Assembly (NCBI RefSeq): GCF_023015885.1
Contig: NZ_JALKBE010000003.1
Location: forward strand, 1 to 64,000
Source of the DNA: Aliiroseovarius sp. S1123
Lineage (GTDB): Bacteria; Pseudomonadota; Alphaproteobacteria; Rhodobacterales; Rhodobacteraceae
DNA length: 64,000 bases
Direction of reading: 5' to 3'
Below are positions 55,801-64,000 of the stretch, piece after piece (positions within the stretch are counted from its first letter, which is position 1; the number at the start of each line of letters is the position of its first letter). The notes below the pieces were generated by a model, which had not been told where the DNA came from, did not search any database, and worked only from the letters and a program-made list of their open reading frames with translations. Both the position numbers and the translations under genes were made by a program.

Positions 55801-56532
55801 ATGAAAGAAACCATCCGCGTCCTGATGAACATGGGCAGCTTGCAACGGCTGTTTCCGTTCTGGCTTTCGGGCCTGATTGTGCTGGGGTTCTGGTTCACCC
55901 CGTGGCTTTTGCTGGCCATCGCCTATGGCGTGCTGGCGCAGTTCTTCGTCGAATACGCCATGCACCGCTTCCTTCTGCACCGCGAGTCGCCCACCGATCA
56001 GGGCGTCTTTAACGAGCTTTACCGCAGCCATATCGGCCACCATGAGTTCCCGAACGATCCCGAGTTCTTCACCGGCGGCGATCATTGGTATCCGCTGCGC
56101 TTTGGTACGTTGTCCTTCGTGGCACACACCCTTGTCCTGTGGCCCGTCCTTGGGTTGGGGCCGGCGGCGCTGTTTGCATATGTCGCCCTGTTTGTCGGCT
56201 CGGTCAGCGCCTTCACCTTCTATGAATACTGCCACACGCTGGCCCATGTGAACGTGCCGAAAGGCTGGTTCGGGCAGCGCGTGACGCGCACCCATCTGGC
56301 GCACCACTTCCAAGATCACGAGGCGACCTTCCACGTCAGCTTTGGCATGAACTGGATCGACCGGCTGTTCGGCACGAAGCACGACGCGCAGGTCGCGCGG
56401 GAACGCTTCGACCGCGAAACCATCCTGTCGATGGGCATGGACCCCGAGGATCTGCGCCTTGTCACCGCCCGCAAGGCATTTGGCATCACCAAGCACCCGC
56501 GCCGCCGCCACAGCCAGGCACATCAGCGCTAA
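55801..56532 (+). CDS. Fatty acid hydroxylase/sterol desaturase superfamily protein
   Basis: A 243-residue membrane di-iron enzyme with two to four helices and the superfamily histidine boxes: HRFLLH, HIGHH, HTLAH and HLAHH. It hydroxylates or desaturates a lipid, sterol or carotenoid; the substrate is not evident. GAGGAG lies before the ATG. It sits between rpsO and pnp with its own spacer on each side, and no carotenoid genes are nearby. Confidence 0.85.
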   Translation: MKETIRVLMNMGSLQRLFPFWLSGLIVLGFWFTPWLLLAIAYGVLAQFFVEYAMHRFLLHRESPTDQGVFNELYRSHIGHHEFPNDPEFFTGGDHWYPLRFGTLSFVAHTLVLWPVLGLGPAALFAYVALFVGSVSAFTFYEYCHTLAHVNVPKGWFGQRVTRTHLAHHFQDHEATFHVSFGMNWIDRLFGTKHDAQVARERFDRETILSMGMDPEDLRLVTARKAFGITKHPRRRHSQAHQR

Positions 56533-56626
56533 CGGTTTTGCTTTCCAAACCCCTTGTTTTCCTGTAAGGCGCACGCATCTGAGACGTGACGCTTCGACCC
56601 CGGCGCATGAAAAAGGTATAGGGGTC

Positions 56627-56681
56627 GGTGGCAATGGGGCCACCACGAAAACGGAAGACCCGGAGGGCCGGGAGTGCTTCC
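56627..56681 (+). promoter_or_regulatory. pnp leader hairpins
   Basis: Two stems precede the pnp start: GGTGGC-AATGGG-GCCACC (56627-56644) and a longer one bounded by GGAAG (56653-56657) and CTTCC (56677-56681) with an inner CCCGG/CCGGG. In E. coli, PNPase represses its own synthesis through an RNase III-cut leader hairpin; the same idea is possible here. Confidence 0.5.
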
Positions 56682-56696
56682 AACTAGGAAAACATG

Positions 56697-58844
56697 ATGT
56701 TTGACGTAACTAAAAAATCGATGGAGTGGGGCGAAGAAACCCTCACTCTGGAAACGGGCAAGGTTGCCCGTCAGGCCGACGGTTCGGTCATCGCCACTCT
56801 GGGCGAGACCTCTGTCATGGCCAACGTGACCTTCGCGCGCCAGCAAAAGCCCGGTCAGGACTTTTTCCCGCTGACGGTTCACTACAACGAGAAATACTAT
56901 GCCGCTGGTAAAATCCCCGGTGGCTTCTTCAAGCGCGAAGCGCGTCCGACCGAAAAAGAGACGCTGACCTCGCGTCTGATCGACCGTCCGATCCGCCCGC
57001 TGTTCGTTCCCGGCTTCAAAAACGAAGTTCTGGTGATCTGCACCGTGCTGTCGCACGACCTGGTCAATGACCCCGACATGGTTGCCATGATCGCAGCTTC
57101 GGCAGCCCTGACGATTTCGGGCGCACCCTTCATGGGTCCGATCGGCGCTTGCCGCGTTGGTTTCGAGGATGGCGAATACATCCTGAACCCGACCTGCGAC
57201 GACATGCACGATCTGCGCAACAACCCGGACCAGCGTCTGGACCTTGTTGTGGCCGGCACCAAAGACGCCGTGATGATGGTGGAATCGGAAGCCTACGAAC
57301 TGTCGGAAGCCGAGATGCTGGGCGCCGTGAAGTTCGCACACGAACAGATTCAGCCGGTGATCGACCTGATCATTGATCTGGCCGAAGACGCTGCGAAAGA
57401 GCCCTTCGACTTCCAGCCTGCTGACTACTCGGAACTGTACGACGCTGTTAAAGCCGCTGGCGAAGACAAGATCCGCGCCGCATACGGCAACACCGACAAG
57501 CAGGAACGCGTTGCTGCTGTTGCTGCCGCCAAAGAAGAAATCATCGCATCGCTGACCGAAGAGCAGCAAGAGGACGCAAACCTCGGCACCGCTCTGAAGA
57601 AGCTGGAATCGGCTGTTGTGCGTGGCGACGTTGTGAAAACCGGCAAGCGTATCGATGGCCGCGCACTGGACACTGTCCGCGCCATCGACAGCACGGTTGG
57701 CATCCTGCCGCGTACCCACGGTTCGGCCCTGTTCACCCGCGGCGAGACCCAAGGTCTGGTAGTGACCACTTTGGGCACCGGCGACGACGAACAGATGATC
57801 GACGCGCTGACCGGCACCTACAAGTCGAACTTCCTGCTACACTACAACTTCCCTCCCTATTCGGTTGGTGAAGTTGGCCGCTTTGGCCCTCCGGGCCGTC
57901 GTGAGATTGGTCACGGCAAGCTGGCATGGCGTGCGCTGCAGGCTGTTCTGCCGTCGGCCACCGACTTCCCCTACACCATCCGTCTGGTCTCCGAGATCAC
58001 TGAATCGAACGGATCAAGCTCGATGGCGTCGGTCTGTGGTGGCTCGCTGTCCATGATGGACGCCGCTGTTCCGCTGAAGGCTCCGGTTGCTGGTGTCGCC
58101 ATGGGCCTGATCCTGGAAGATGATGGTTCCTACGCTGTTCTGACCGACATTCTGGGTGATGAAGATCACCTGGGTGACATGGACTTCAAAGTGGCTGGTA
58201 CCGAAAACGGCATCACCTCGCTGCAGATGGACATCAAGGTCGCAGGCATCACGCCCGAGATCATGGAAAAAGCCCTGGCGCAAGCCAAGGATGGCCGCCT
58301 GCACATCCTGAACGAGATGGGCAAAGCCCTGACCGAAGGACGTCAGGAATTCTCGGCGCACGCACCGCGTATCGAGACCATGAACATCCCGACCGACAAG
58401 ATCCGTGAAGTGATCGGCTCGGGCGGTAAGGTCATCCGCGAAATCGTGGAAGTGTCGGGCGCTAAGGTCGACATCAACGACGATGGCGTGATCAAGATCG
58501 CATCACCCAACGGTGACGCCATCGCCAAGGCTTACGAGATGATCCACGCGATCGTCGCCGAGCCGGAAGAAGGCGCGATCTATACCGGTAAAGTTGTGAA
58601 GATCGTCGACTTCGGCGCCTTCGTGAACTTCTTCGGCAAGCGCGACGGCCTGGTACACGTATCCCAGATCGAAAACCGCCGCCTGAACCATCCTTCGGAC
58701 GTTCTGAAGGAAGGCCAGGAAGTTAAAGTCAAACTGCTTGGCTTCGACGACCGCGGCAAGGTTCGCCTGTCGATGAAAGTTGTCGATCAGGAAACCGGCG
58801 AAGAGGTTGCTCCTGAGCCGAAAAAGAAAAAAGACGAAGACTAA
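56697..58844 (+). CDS. pnp: Polynucleotide phosphorylase
   Basis: A trimeric 3'-to-5' phosphorolytic exoribonuclease of RNA decay. The 715-residue protein has two RNase PH domains (about 10-230 and 310-540), an all-helical linker, KH ([15 protein letters not shown]) and S1 ([18 protein letters not shown]) domains, and a short Lys-rich tail. The second ATG (56697) gives the family start [12 protein letters not shown] with AGGA seven bases before it. Confidence 0.97.
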   Translation: MFDVTKKSMEWGEETLTLETGKVARQADGSVIATLGETSVMANVTFARQQKPGQDFFPLTVHYNEKYYAAGKIPGGFFKREARPTEKETLTSRLIDRPIRPLFVPGFKNEVLVICTVLSHDLVNDPDMVAMIAASAALTISGAPFMGPIGACRVGFEDGEYILNPTCDDMHDLRNNPDQRLDLVVAGTKDAVMMVESEAYELSEAEMLGAVKFAHEQIQPVIDLIIDLAEDAAKEPFDFQPADYSELYDAVKAAGEDKIRAAYGNTDKQERVAAVAAAKEEIIASLTEEQQEDANLGTALKKLESAVVRGDVVKTGKRIDGRALDTVRAIDSTVGILPRTHGSALFTRGETQGLVVTTLGTGDDEQMIDALTGTYKSNFLLHYNFPPYSVGEVGRFGPPGRREIGHGKLAWRALQAVLPSATDFPYTIRLVSEITESNGSSSMASVCGGSLSMMDAAVPLKAPVAGVAMGLILEDDGSYAVLTDILGDEDHLGDMDFKVAGTENGITSLQMDIKVAGITPEIMEKALAQAKDGRLHILNEMGKALTEGRQEFSAHAPRIETMNIPTDKIREVIGSGGKVIREIVEVSGAKVDINDDGVIKIASPNGDAIAKAYEMIHAIVAEPEEGAIYTGKVVKIVDFGAFVNFFGKRDGLVHVSQIENRRLNHPSDVLKEGQEVKVKLLGFDDRGKVRLSMKVVDQETGEEVAPEPKKKKDED

Positions 58845-58864
58845 GCCCTCGTCTTTCTGAACAG

Positions 58865-58896
58865 AAAGCCCCGGTGGAAACACCGGGGCTTTTTTT
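58865..58896 (+). terminator. pnp terminator
   Basis: AAAGCCCCGGTG-GAAA-CACCGGGGCTTT with a T run lies about 20 bases after pnp. Confidence 0.9.
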
Positions 58897-58995
58897 GTGG
58901 ACGCCTGCTTTAGTCCAAACTAACGAGTGCGGCACATTCACCAATCTCGGCCTTCTTGTTGTGGATAAGGATGCTTGCAAAACTCAGCACATATG

Positions 58996-59021
58996 ATGTA
59001 TTTACATGATGTAGTCACATC
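58996..59021. promoter_or_regulatory. Nested ATGT/ACAT palindromes upstream of marR
   Basis: Three overlapping inverted repeats: ATGTA-TT-TACAT (58996-59007), TACATGATGTA (59003-59013) and GATGT-AGTC-ACATC (59008-59021). They end 15 bases before the MarR-type gene, a typical place for autoregulatory sites of this family. Confidence 0.5.
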
Positions 59022-59036
59022 TATATTGGATCGATC

Positions 59037-59447
59037 ATGGATCAATGCATCTTCACAGCCGTAAGAAAGGCAAATCGCGTCCTATTTCGACACTATCAAG
59101 ATGCGATGTCCGAAACGGGCATCAGCATCGTGCAACTCTCTATTCTGCGGGCACTTGAACGGCATGGTCCAATGACTTTGTCACGGTTGGCCGATGATCT
59201 CGCGATGGAACGCACGTCGCTCTACCGGACTATCGATCCGCTAGTTGAAAGCACCGCTGTACAGGTGAAGAGCGCACCAACGGGGAAATCAAAAGTCGCA
59301 AAACTCACCGCAAAGGGACAACACACAATCGAGCGTGTCATGCCTTTTTGGGCAAAGGCGCAAGCGCAGGTTCTGGAGGAAGTTACATTGACCGAACTTC
59401 CCGATTTCCAACGCGCGTTAAATGCAATCGCAAAATTGTCAGCTTGA
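59037..59447 (+). CDS. MarR-family regulator
   Basis: A 136-residue winged-helix regulator. The DNA-binding region is ALERHGPMTLSRLADDLAMERTSLYRTIDPL, split here as ALERHGPMT plus SRLADDLAMERTSLYRTI. Such dimers usually sense small molecules and repress a nearby exporter, here the DMT-family gene just downstream. Composition is less GC-rich than the window average, as is that of the exporter. Confidence 0.9.
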   Translation: MDQCIFTAVRKANRVLFRHYQDAMSETGISIVQLSILRALERHGPMTLSRLADDLAMERTSLYRTIDPLVESTAVQVKSAPTGKSKVAKLTAKGQHTIERVMPFWAKAQAQVLEEVTLTELPDFQRALNAIAKLSA

Positions 59448-59457
59448 GGTGGGAAGC

Positions 59458-60348
59458 TTGAATATCAATCGCGCCGGGCTGGCTTGGCTTTTACTTGGAC
59501 TGATCTGGGGCACCAATTTTGTCTTGATCAAATGGTCAACCGAGGCCGTCACCCCAATGCAAGTTGCACTCGTGCGGGTCATTGCCGGGTTTCTGACAGT
59601 TGCGGCCTATGCATTGATCACTAAACAACTAAAGCTATCTCATCTAAGGCATAGCATCCATTTTGTCGTGATGGCCTGTCTTGCTGCAGCGCTCTATTTC
59701 TACGGATTCGCCGAAGGAACCGCCCTGTTGGAATCAGGCTTGGCCGGCGCGGTCAGTGCTTCAATTCCACTCTTCTCGCTACTGGCGGCGGTTCTGTTTC
59801 TGCCTGAAGAGAAACTCTCCACCAATCGGGTTCTGGGTTTGCTTGTCGGATTGATTGGCGTGACCCTGATCGCGAAACCATTCTCCGGGGGGCTCGGCGA
59901 GAGTTACTTGTTGGGAGTGTTGTGGATGATGCTTGGGTCGTTCAGCCTTGGTGTCTCATTTGTTTATGCCCGTAAGTTTGTCACACCTCTCGACCTACCA
60001 CCCGCCGCGCTCACAACTTACCAGCTCGGGTTTGCAGCGTTGATCTTGATGGTCGTGACAGAGAAAGCAGGCCTTGGCCTGCTTTTCGATAGGCCGACCT
60101 CTTTCGCGGTTTTAGTTTTTGGCCTTGGGTTCCTGGGAACGGGACTGGCCTATGTGCTTTACTACTATGTCATCGGCAGGCTTGGCGCAGTGCGTGCGTC
60201 AGCACTGACCTATGTTCCGCCAGTCGTTGCTCTCTTTCTCGGAGCGCTGTTTCTCGGCGAGGTCATCATAGTTTGGGACTACGTAGCTACCGCACTCATC
60301 TTTGCGGGTGTCATACTGGTCAACAAACGCCCCAAGTCGCAAAGCTGA
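59458..60348 (+). CDS. EamA/DMT-family transporter
   Basis: A protein of about 296 residues with ten membrane helices in two EamA repeats, the drug/metabolite exporter layout. I place the start at TTG 59458 (GAGG eight bases before; the protein then opens at the first helix), but an ATG at 59422 overlapping marR by 26 bases is possible. It probably exports the ligand sensed by the MarR protein. Confidence 0.85.
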   Translation: MNINRAGLAWLLLGLIWGTNFVLIKWSTEAVTPMQVALVRVIAGFLTVAAYALITKQLKLSHLRHSIHFVVMACLAAALYFYGFAEGTALLESGLAGAVSASIPLFSLLAAVLFLPEEKLSTNRVLGLLVGLIGVTLIAKPFSGGLGESYLLGVLWMMLGSFSLGVSFVYARKFVTPLDLPPAALTTYQLGFAALILMVVTEKAGLGLLFDRPTSFAVLVFGLGFLGTGLAYVLYYYVIGRLGAVRASALTYVPPVVALFLGALFLGEVIIVWDYVATALIFAGVILVNKRPKSQS

Positions 60349-60369
60349 CATAGGATAAATACCGCCACC

Positions 60370-61125
60370 TCATACAGGGAATAGTGGCTTTTCTTTTGCC
60401 ACCTCTTCCCGCCCAGCAGCCCCCAGCACCCACGCATCGCGCCCCTCGATCACCACGGCCGAGATGGCTTTGCCGTGTCCGGCGCCGGTATCGATGTTCA
60501 GGCGGTTGCCATAGTGCGTGACCGCGTCCACCGGTGTGTGGCCGTGCACGATCAGCGGGCCGTGATCGACGTTTGATTGGTGAAATTCTTTGCGGATCCA
60601 GCACAGGTCATCCTCGGTCTGTTGATCCAAAGGGGCACCCGGACGGATGCCTGCATGGGCGAAATAGAGATCCCCCAACCGATAGCTGGACGGCAGGTTT
60701 GCCAGATAGTCGCGGTGGCGTTCCGGCACAGCTGCGCGGGCTTTGGGGTGCAGCTGATAGGTGCGGATCCCTTCGGGCACGTCGACCCCATAGCTGGCAA
60801 GCGTTTCAATCCCGCCGATCCGGGGATGTAGCCAATTGTGGTCGATCAGAAGTTGGGTATCGACCATCGGATGTTCGCGCAGGAACATCTCCATCATCCG
60901 GTCGTGGTTGCCTTTCAGCACCACCCAGTTTTCCCCGCGCGCCTGCCCGTCGATCAGATACTGGACCACGCCCTTGCAGTCCGGGCCACGGTCCACGAGG
61001 TCTCCGATATGCACCACGGGTGCATCCATATCGCCACAGCGCGCGCGGTCTTCCGCGATCAGCGCATGCGCCGCCTCCAGCTTGTCCAGATGGCCGTGAA
61101 TGTCTCCGATCGCATAGGCGCGCAT
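60370..61125 (-). CDS. Metallophosphatase (PrpA/ApaH-like)
   Basis: A 251-residue calcineurin-type phosphoesterase with AIGDIHGHLDKL, GDLVDRGPD and LKGNHDRMM metal motifs. Relatives hydrolyse phosphoproteins or diadenosine polyphosphates; I cannot choose between them. It ends about 20 bases from the convergent exporter gene and lies downstream of serA on the same strand, past a terminator. Confidence 0.88.
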   Translation of the reverse strand: MRAYAIGDIHGHLDKLEAAHALIAEDRARCGDMDAPVVHIGDLVDRGPDCKGVVQYLIDGQARGENWVVLKGNHDRMMEMFLREHPMVDTQLLIDHNWLHPRIGGIETLASYGVDVPEGIRTYQLHPKARAAVPERHRDYLANLPSSYRLGDLYFAHAGIRPGAPLDQQTEDDLCWIRKEFHQSNVDHGPLIVHGHTPVDAVTHYGNRLNIDTGAGHGKAISAVVIEGRDAWVLGAAGREEVAKEKPLFPV

Positions 61126-61169
61126 GGGGGTGCTCCTTCTTCTGTGGCCAACCTAAGCATATGCCCCAA

Positions 61170-61202
61170 AAAGAAAAGCCCCGGCGTAGAACCGGGGCTT
61201 TC
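61170..61202 (-). terminator. serA terminator
   Basis: AAAGCCCCGG and CCGGGGCTTT around a 7-base loop, with a T-rich tract on the minus strand, just after the serA stop. Confidence 0.88.
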
Positions 61203-61219
61203 CACTGTATGATTGACGC

Positions 61220-62812
61220 TTAAACGTCGAATTCAAGCGGGCTGACCGAGTTGAACAGGCCAGTGTCGCGCAGCGTGTTCAGCACGTCATCCGAGATCCG
61301 GTCGTCCACGTACAGCAGCGCAATCGCGTCACCGCCGGTTTCCTTACGGCCCAGGGTAAAGTTCGCGATGTTCACGCCGTTTTCACCCATGGTTTTCCCC
61401 AGCGTGCCGATGATGCCCGGCACGTCGTCGTTGGTGGTGTAGAGCATGTGGCTACCGATCTCGGCGTCGATGTTGATGCCTTTGATCTGGATGAAGCGCG
61501 GCTTGCCGTCCGAGAAGACAGTACCCGCGATCGAACGCTCGCGGTTTTCGGTCACAACGGTCACCTTGATGTAACCATCAAACGCGCCGCCCTTGGCTTG
61601 CGTGGTGGTCGAGGTCTTGATGCCGCGATCTTTCGCGACAACCGGCGCCGACACCATGTTCACGTCGGGGGTCTGCGGCTTCATCAGGCCTGCGATTACC
61701 GCGCAGTCCAGCGCCTTCAGGTTCATTTCCGAAGCAACACCATCATAAAGGATGTTCACAGCTTTGATCGGTTCGTCGGTCATCTGACCTACGAACGCAC
61801 CCAGATGCTCGGCCAGTTTGATCCACGGACCCATGACCTTGGCTTCTTCAGCGGTGACCGACGGCATGTTCAGGGCGTTCTGAACGGCACCAGTCAGCAG
61901 GTAGTCCGACATCTGCTCGGCCACCTGAAGCGCCACGTTTTCCTGGGCTTCAGTCGTTGCCGCGCCAAGGTGCGGGGTGCAGACAACGTTGGGCAGGTTG
62001 AACAGCGGGTTCTCGGTGGCGGGTTCAACGGCGAATACGTCGAAGGCAGCGCCAGCAACGTGACCCGATTTCAGCAGATCGGCAAGAGCCTCTTCATCCA
62101 CCAGACCACCGCGGGCACAGTTGATGATGCGCACGCCGGCTTTGGTTTTCTGCAGATTCTCGCGGCTTAGAATGTTGCGGGTCGCGTCGATCAGCGGCAC
62201 GTGCAGAGTGATGAAGTCAGCGCGGGCCAGCAGCTCGTCCAGCTCGACCTTTTCGACACCCATGCTGTCGGCTTTTTCTTCCGACAGGAAGGGATCGTAA
62301 GCGACCACTTTCATCTTCAGACCCAGCGCACGGTCGCACACGATGCCACCGATGTTACCTGCACCAATGACACCAAGCGTCTTGTTGGTCAGCTCGACCC
62401 CCATGAACTTCGACTTTTCCCACTTACCGGCATGGGTCGAGGCCGAGGCTTCGGGGATCTGACGCGCCACGGCGAACATCATCGCGATGGCGTGCTCGGC
62501 GGTGGTGATCATGTTGCCGAAGGGCGTGTTCATGACGATCACACCGGCTTTCGATGCGGCAACTTTGTCGACGTTGTCGGTACCGATCCCGGCGCGGGCA
62601 ACAACCTTCAGGTTGGTCGCGGCTTCAAGAATCTTGTCGGTCACTTTGGTGGCCGAGCGGATTGCCAGACCGTCATATTCGCCGATCCTGGCAGCTAGCG
62701 CGTCCTTGTCTTTACCCAGCGTGGGTTCGAAGTCGACTTCGATGCCACGGTCGCGGAAGATCTGAACGGCGGTTTCCGAAAGCTTGTCGGATACGAGAAC
62801 TTTGGGGGCCAT
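61220..62812 (-). CDS. serA: D-3-phosphoglycerate dehydrogenase
   Basis: First enzyme of serine synthesis. The 530-residue long form has a catalytic domain (ARAGIGTDNVDKVAA, Rossmann GVIGAGNIGGIV, catalytic CTPHLGAAT), an intervening ASB domain and a C-terminal ACT domain (about 455-530), where serine feedback would act. ATG at 62812 gives the standard start. It follows serC by about 90 bases containing two strong hairpins. Confidence 0.97.
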   Translation of the reverse strand: MAPKVLVSDKLSETAVQIFRDRGIEVDFEPTLGKDKDALAARIGEYDGLAIRSATKVTDKILEAATNLKVVARAGIGTDNVDKVAASKAGVIVMNTPFGNMITTAEHAIAMMFAVARQIPEASASTHAGKWEKSKFMGVELTNKTLGVIGAGNIGGIVCDRALGLKMKVVAYDPFLSEEKADSMGVEKVELDELLARADFITLHVPLIDATRNILSRENLQKTKAGVRIINCARGGLVDEEALADLLKSGHVAGAAFDVFAVEPATENPLFNLPNVVCTPHLGAATTEAQENVALQVAEQMSDYLLTGAVQNALNMPSVTAEEAKVMGPWIKLAEHLGAFVGQMTDEPIKAVNILYDGVASEMNLKALDCAVIAGLMKPQTPDVNMVSAPVVAKDRGIKTSTTTQAKGGAFDGYIKVTVVTENRERSIAGTVFSDGKPRFIQIKGINIDAEIGSHMLYTTNDDVPGIIGTLGKTMGENGVNIANFTLGRKETGGDAIALLYVDDRISDDVLNTLRDTGLFNSVSPLEFDV

Positions 62813-62844
62813 GTGTTTGGTCCTTATTTTAGAGAGCGGGGCAC

Positions 62845-62888
62845 CGGAGTTTTTGAAAACTCCGACGAATTTTCTTCGAAGAAAATTC
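62845..62888. repeat. Two strong hairpins between serC and serA
   Basis: CGGAGTTTT/AAAACTCCG (62845-62864) and a perfect 22-base palindrome, GAATTTTCTTC followed by GAAGAAAATTC (62867-62888). Neither has a terminator T run on the minus strand. They may set the ratio of serC and serA transcripts, or be copies of an intergenic repeat. Confidence 0.6.
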
Positions 62889-62904
62889 CCTGCCCGAAAT
62901 ATGT

Positions 62905-64000
62905 TTACTGAGCTGCGATTTCGGCGTTGAACGCCCAATCAAGCCACGGCATCAGAGCCTCGACGTCCGACGTCTCGACCGTACCGCCACACCAGATGCG
63001 CAGACCGGCAGGGGCGTCACGATAGGCGCCAACGTCCAGTGCAACACCTTCAGCTTCCAGACGCTTGGCAACAGCCTTGGCGAACGTGGCGCCATCCTTG
63101 ATGCGATCGTCGGTGAACTTCAGGCAGACCGAGGTGTTCGACAGCGTGGTCGCATCTTCAGCAAGGAAGTCGACCCAATCGCGCATCTCGACAAAGTCGG
63201 CGACGGCCTTGGTGTTGGCATCTGCGCGGTGGATCAGGCCTTCCAGCCCGCCAACCGAACGCGCCCAGTCCAACGCGAACAGATAATCTTCGACAGCCAG
63301 CATCGACGGCGTGTTGATGGTCGCACCGGTAAAGATACCCTCGATCAGCTTCCCACCTTTGGTCAGGCGGAAGATTTTCGGCAGCGGCCAAGCAGGCGTG
63401 TAGCTTTCCAGACGCTCAACAGCGCGGGGGCTCAGGATCAGAATGCCGTGAGCCGCCTCGCCGCCCAGAACTTTCTGCCAGCTGAACGTGGTCACATCCA
63501 GCTTGTCCCACGGCAGGTCCATCGCAAACGCGGCCGAGGTCGCGTCACAGATGGTCAAGCCTTCGCGGTCATCCGCAATCCAGTCACCGTTCGGAACGCG
63601 CACGCCCGAGGTGGTGCCGTTCCACGTAAAGACAACATCATTGGTGAAATCGACGGACGCCAGATCAGGCAGTTGGCCGTAATCGGCGGTCTTGGCGACG
63701 GCGTCCAGTTTCAGCTGTTTCACAACATCGGTGACCCAGCCCGAGCCGAACGATTCCCAAGCCAGCATCTCGACCCCGCGGGCGCCCAGAAGCGACCACA
63801 GTGCCATTTCAACCGCGCCGGTGTCCGACGCAGGAACGATGCCGATCTTGTAATCAGCGGGGATGCCCAGCACTTCGCGCGTACCTTCGATGGCCGCTTT
63901 CAGCTTGTCCTTGCCGATGGCGGCACGGTGCGAGCGACCCAAGGCGGCGTCAGCCAGGGCATCAAGATTCCATGTGGGGGGTTTGGCGCAGGGGCCAGAG
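62905..64000 (-). CDS. serC: Phosphoserine aminotransferase (5' end outside window)
   Basis: A PLP enzyme converting 3-phosphohydroxypyruvate and glutamate to phosphoserine and 2-oxoglutarate. The frame is open to the right edge, where [10 protein letters not shown] is readable, so only about ten N-terminal residues are missing. The PLP lysine is in [12 protein letters not shown]. About 365 residues are present. With serA it makes two consecutive steps of serine synthesis. Confidence 0.95.
   Translation of the reverse strand, partial: SGPCAKPPTWNLDALADAALGRSHRAAIGKDKLKAAIEGTREVLGIPADYKIGIVPASDTGAVEMALWSLLGARGVEMLAWESFGSGWVTDVVKQLKLDAVAKTADYGQLPDLASVDFTNDVVFTWNGTTSGVRVPNGDWIADDREGLTICDATSAAFAMDLPWDKLDVTTFSWQKVLGGEAAHGILILSPRAVERLESYTPAWPLPKIFRLTKGGKLIEGIFTGATINTPSMLAVEDYLFALDWARSVGGLEGLIHRADANTKAVADFVEMRDWVDFLAEDATTLSNTSVCLKFTDDRIKDGATFAKAVAKRLEAEGVALDVGAYRDAPAGLRIWCGGTVETSDVEALMPWLDWAFNAEIAAQ

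Noticed and set aside
1-64000. Search for CRISPR arrays, insertion sequences, integrases and prophage
   Set aside because: No regularly spaced repeats, transposase, integrase or phage structural genes were seen on either strand.

Overview
The window is chromosomal DNA from an alphaproteobacterium, most likely the Roseobacter group of Rhodobacteraceae. The evidence is the GC-rich coding bias, gene neighbourhoods I know from that family (lspA, a BamF-like lipoprotein and paired M16 peptidases; rsmB, a heparinase-like gene and purH; truB-rbfA facing dapB; serC-serA), a saccharopine-type lysine catabolic pair, and a 41-residue L36 protein with a single Cys. This assignment rests on reading the sequence, not on a database search. 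No insertion sequence, prophage, CRISPR array or rRNA gene is visible. One tRNA gene, tRNA-Val(GAC), is present. Almost all of the DNA is densely packed housekeeping and metabolic genes.

Layout. 1-471: non-coding left edge with an AT-rich tract and a possible coding fragment running off the edge. 472-2227 (minus): msrP, a Cys-rich small gene and msrQ, translationally coupled. 2327-6050: a membrane-anchored glutamate-synthase-like FMN protein, a secreted EF-hand protein, a glycine-zipper protein and a NADAR-family protein. 6052-13418: clpB with a heat-shock-type promoter, pyrF, an SPFH/NfeD pair, a Nudix hydrolase, a Y-family polymerase (dinB) and an N-formylglutamate amidohydrolase-like gene. 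13573-13855: tRNA-Val and rpmJ. 14002-22694 (minus): acyl-CoA synthetase, livG, livH, livM, livK, livF and a PaaK-like ligase, which look like one uptake-and-activation operon. 22868-25488: a divergent hybrid histidine kinase and response regulator. 25485-27970: glpR and glpD. 28109-30859: an Fe-S and molybdopterin formate dehydrogenase. 31005-35627: a histidine phosphatase, saccharopine dehydrogenase, SemiSWEET, a second saccharopine dehydrogenase, an HD-domain protein and a secreted zincin-like protein. 35624-37122: a formate/nitrite channel and an AT-richer orphan. 37164-44150 (minus): lspA, BamF-like, two M16 proteins, mutL and rmuC. 44155-48904 (minus): rsmB, heparinase-like and purH. 48973-52954: an SDHAF4-like gene, truB/rbfA, dapB and deoA. 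53043-55231: DUF1643, an RTX-type protein and DUF5665. 55374-58844: rpsO, a fatty-acid-hydroxylase-like gene and pnp. 59037-60348: a MarR regulator and a DMT exporter. 60370-64000 (minus): a metallophosphatase, serA and a partial serC.

Functional themes. The LIV-type transporter, two CoA ligases and a divergent two-component system suggest regulated import and CoA activation of an organic acid. The saccharopine pair with SemiSWEET and an HD protein suggests lysine or osmolyte catabolism. Formate dehydrogenase and a formate-type channel lie about 5 kb apart. Methionine sulfoxide repair, ClpB, SPFH/NfeD and the RNA-decay enzyme PNPase represent stress and quality control. The best candidates for under-described biology are the Cys-rich protein embedded in the msrPQ operon, the lysine-catabolism/SemiSWEET/HD operon, and the transporter operon containing a PaaK-like enzyme with a degenerate nucleotide loop. 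None of them is clearly a wholly new system.
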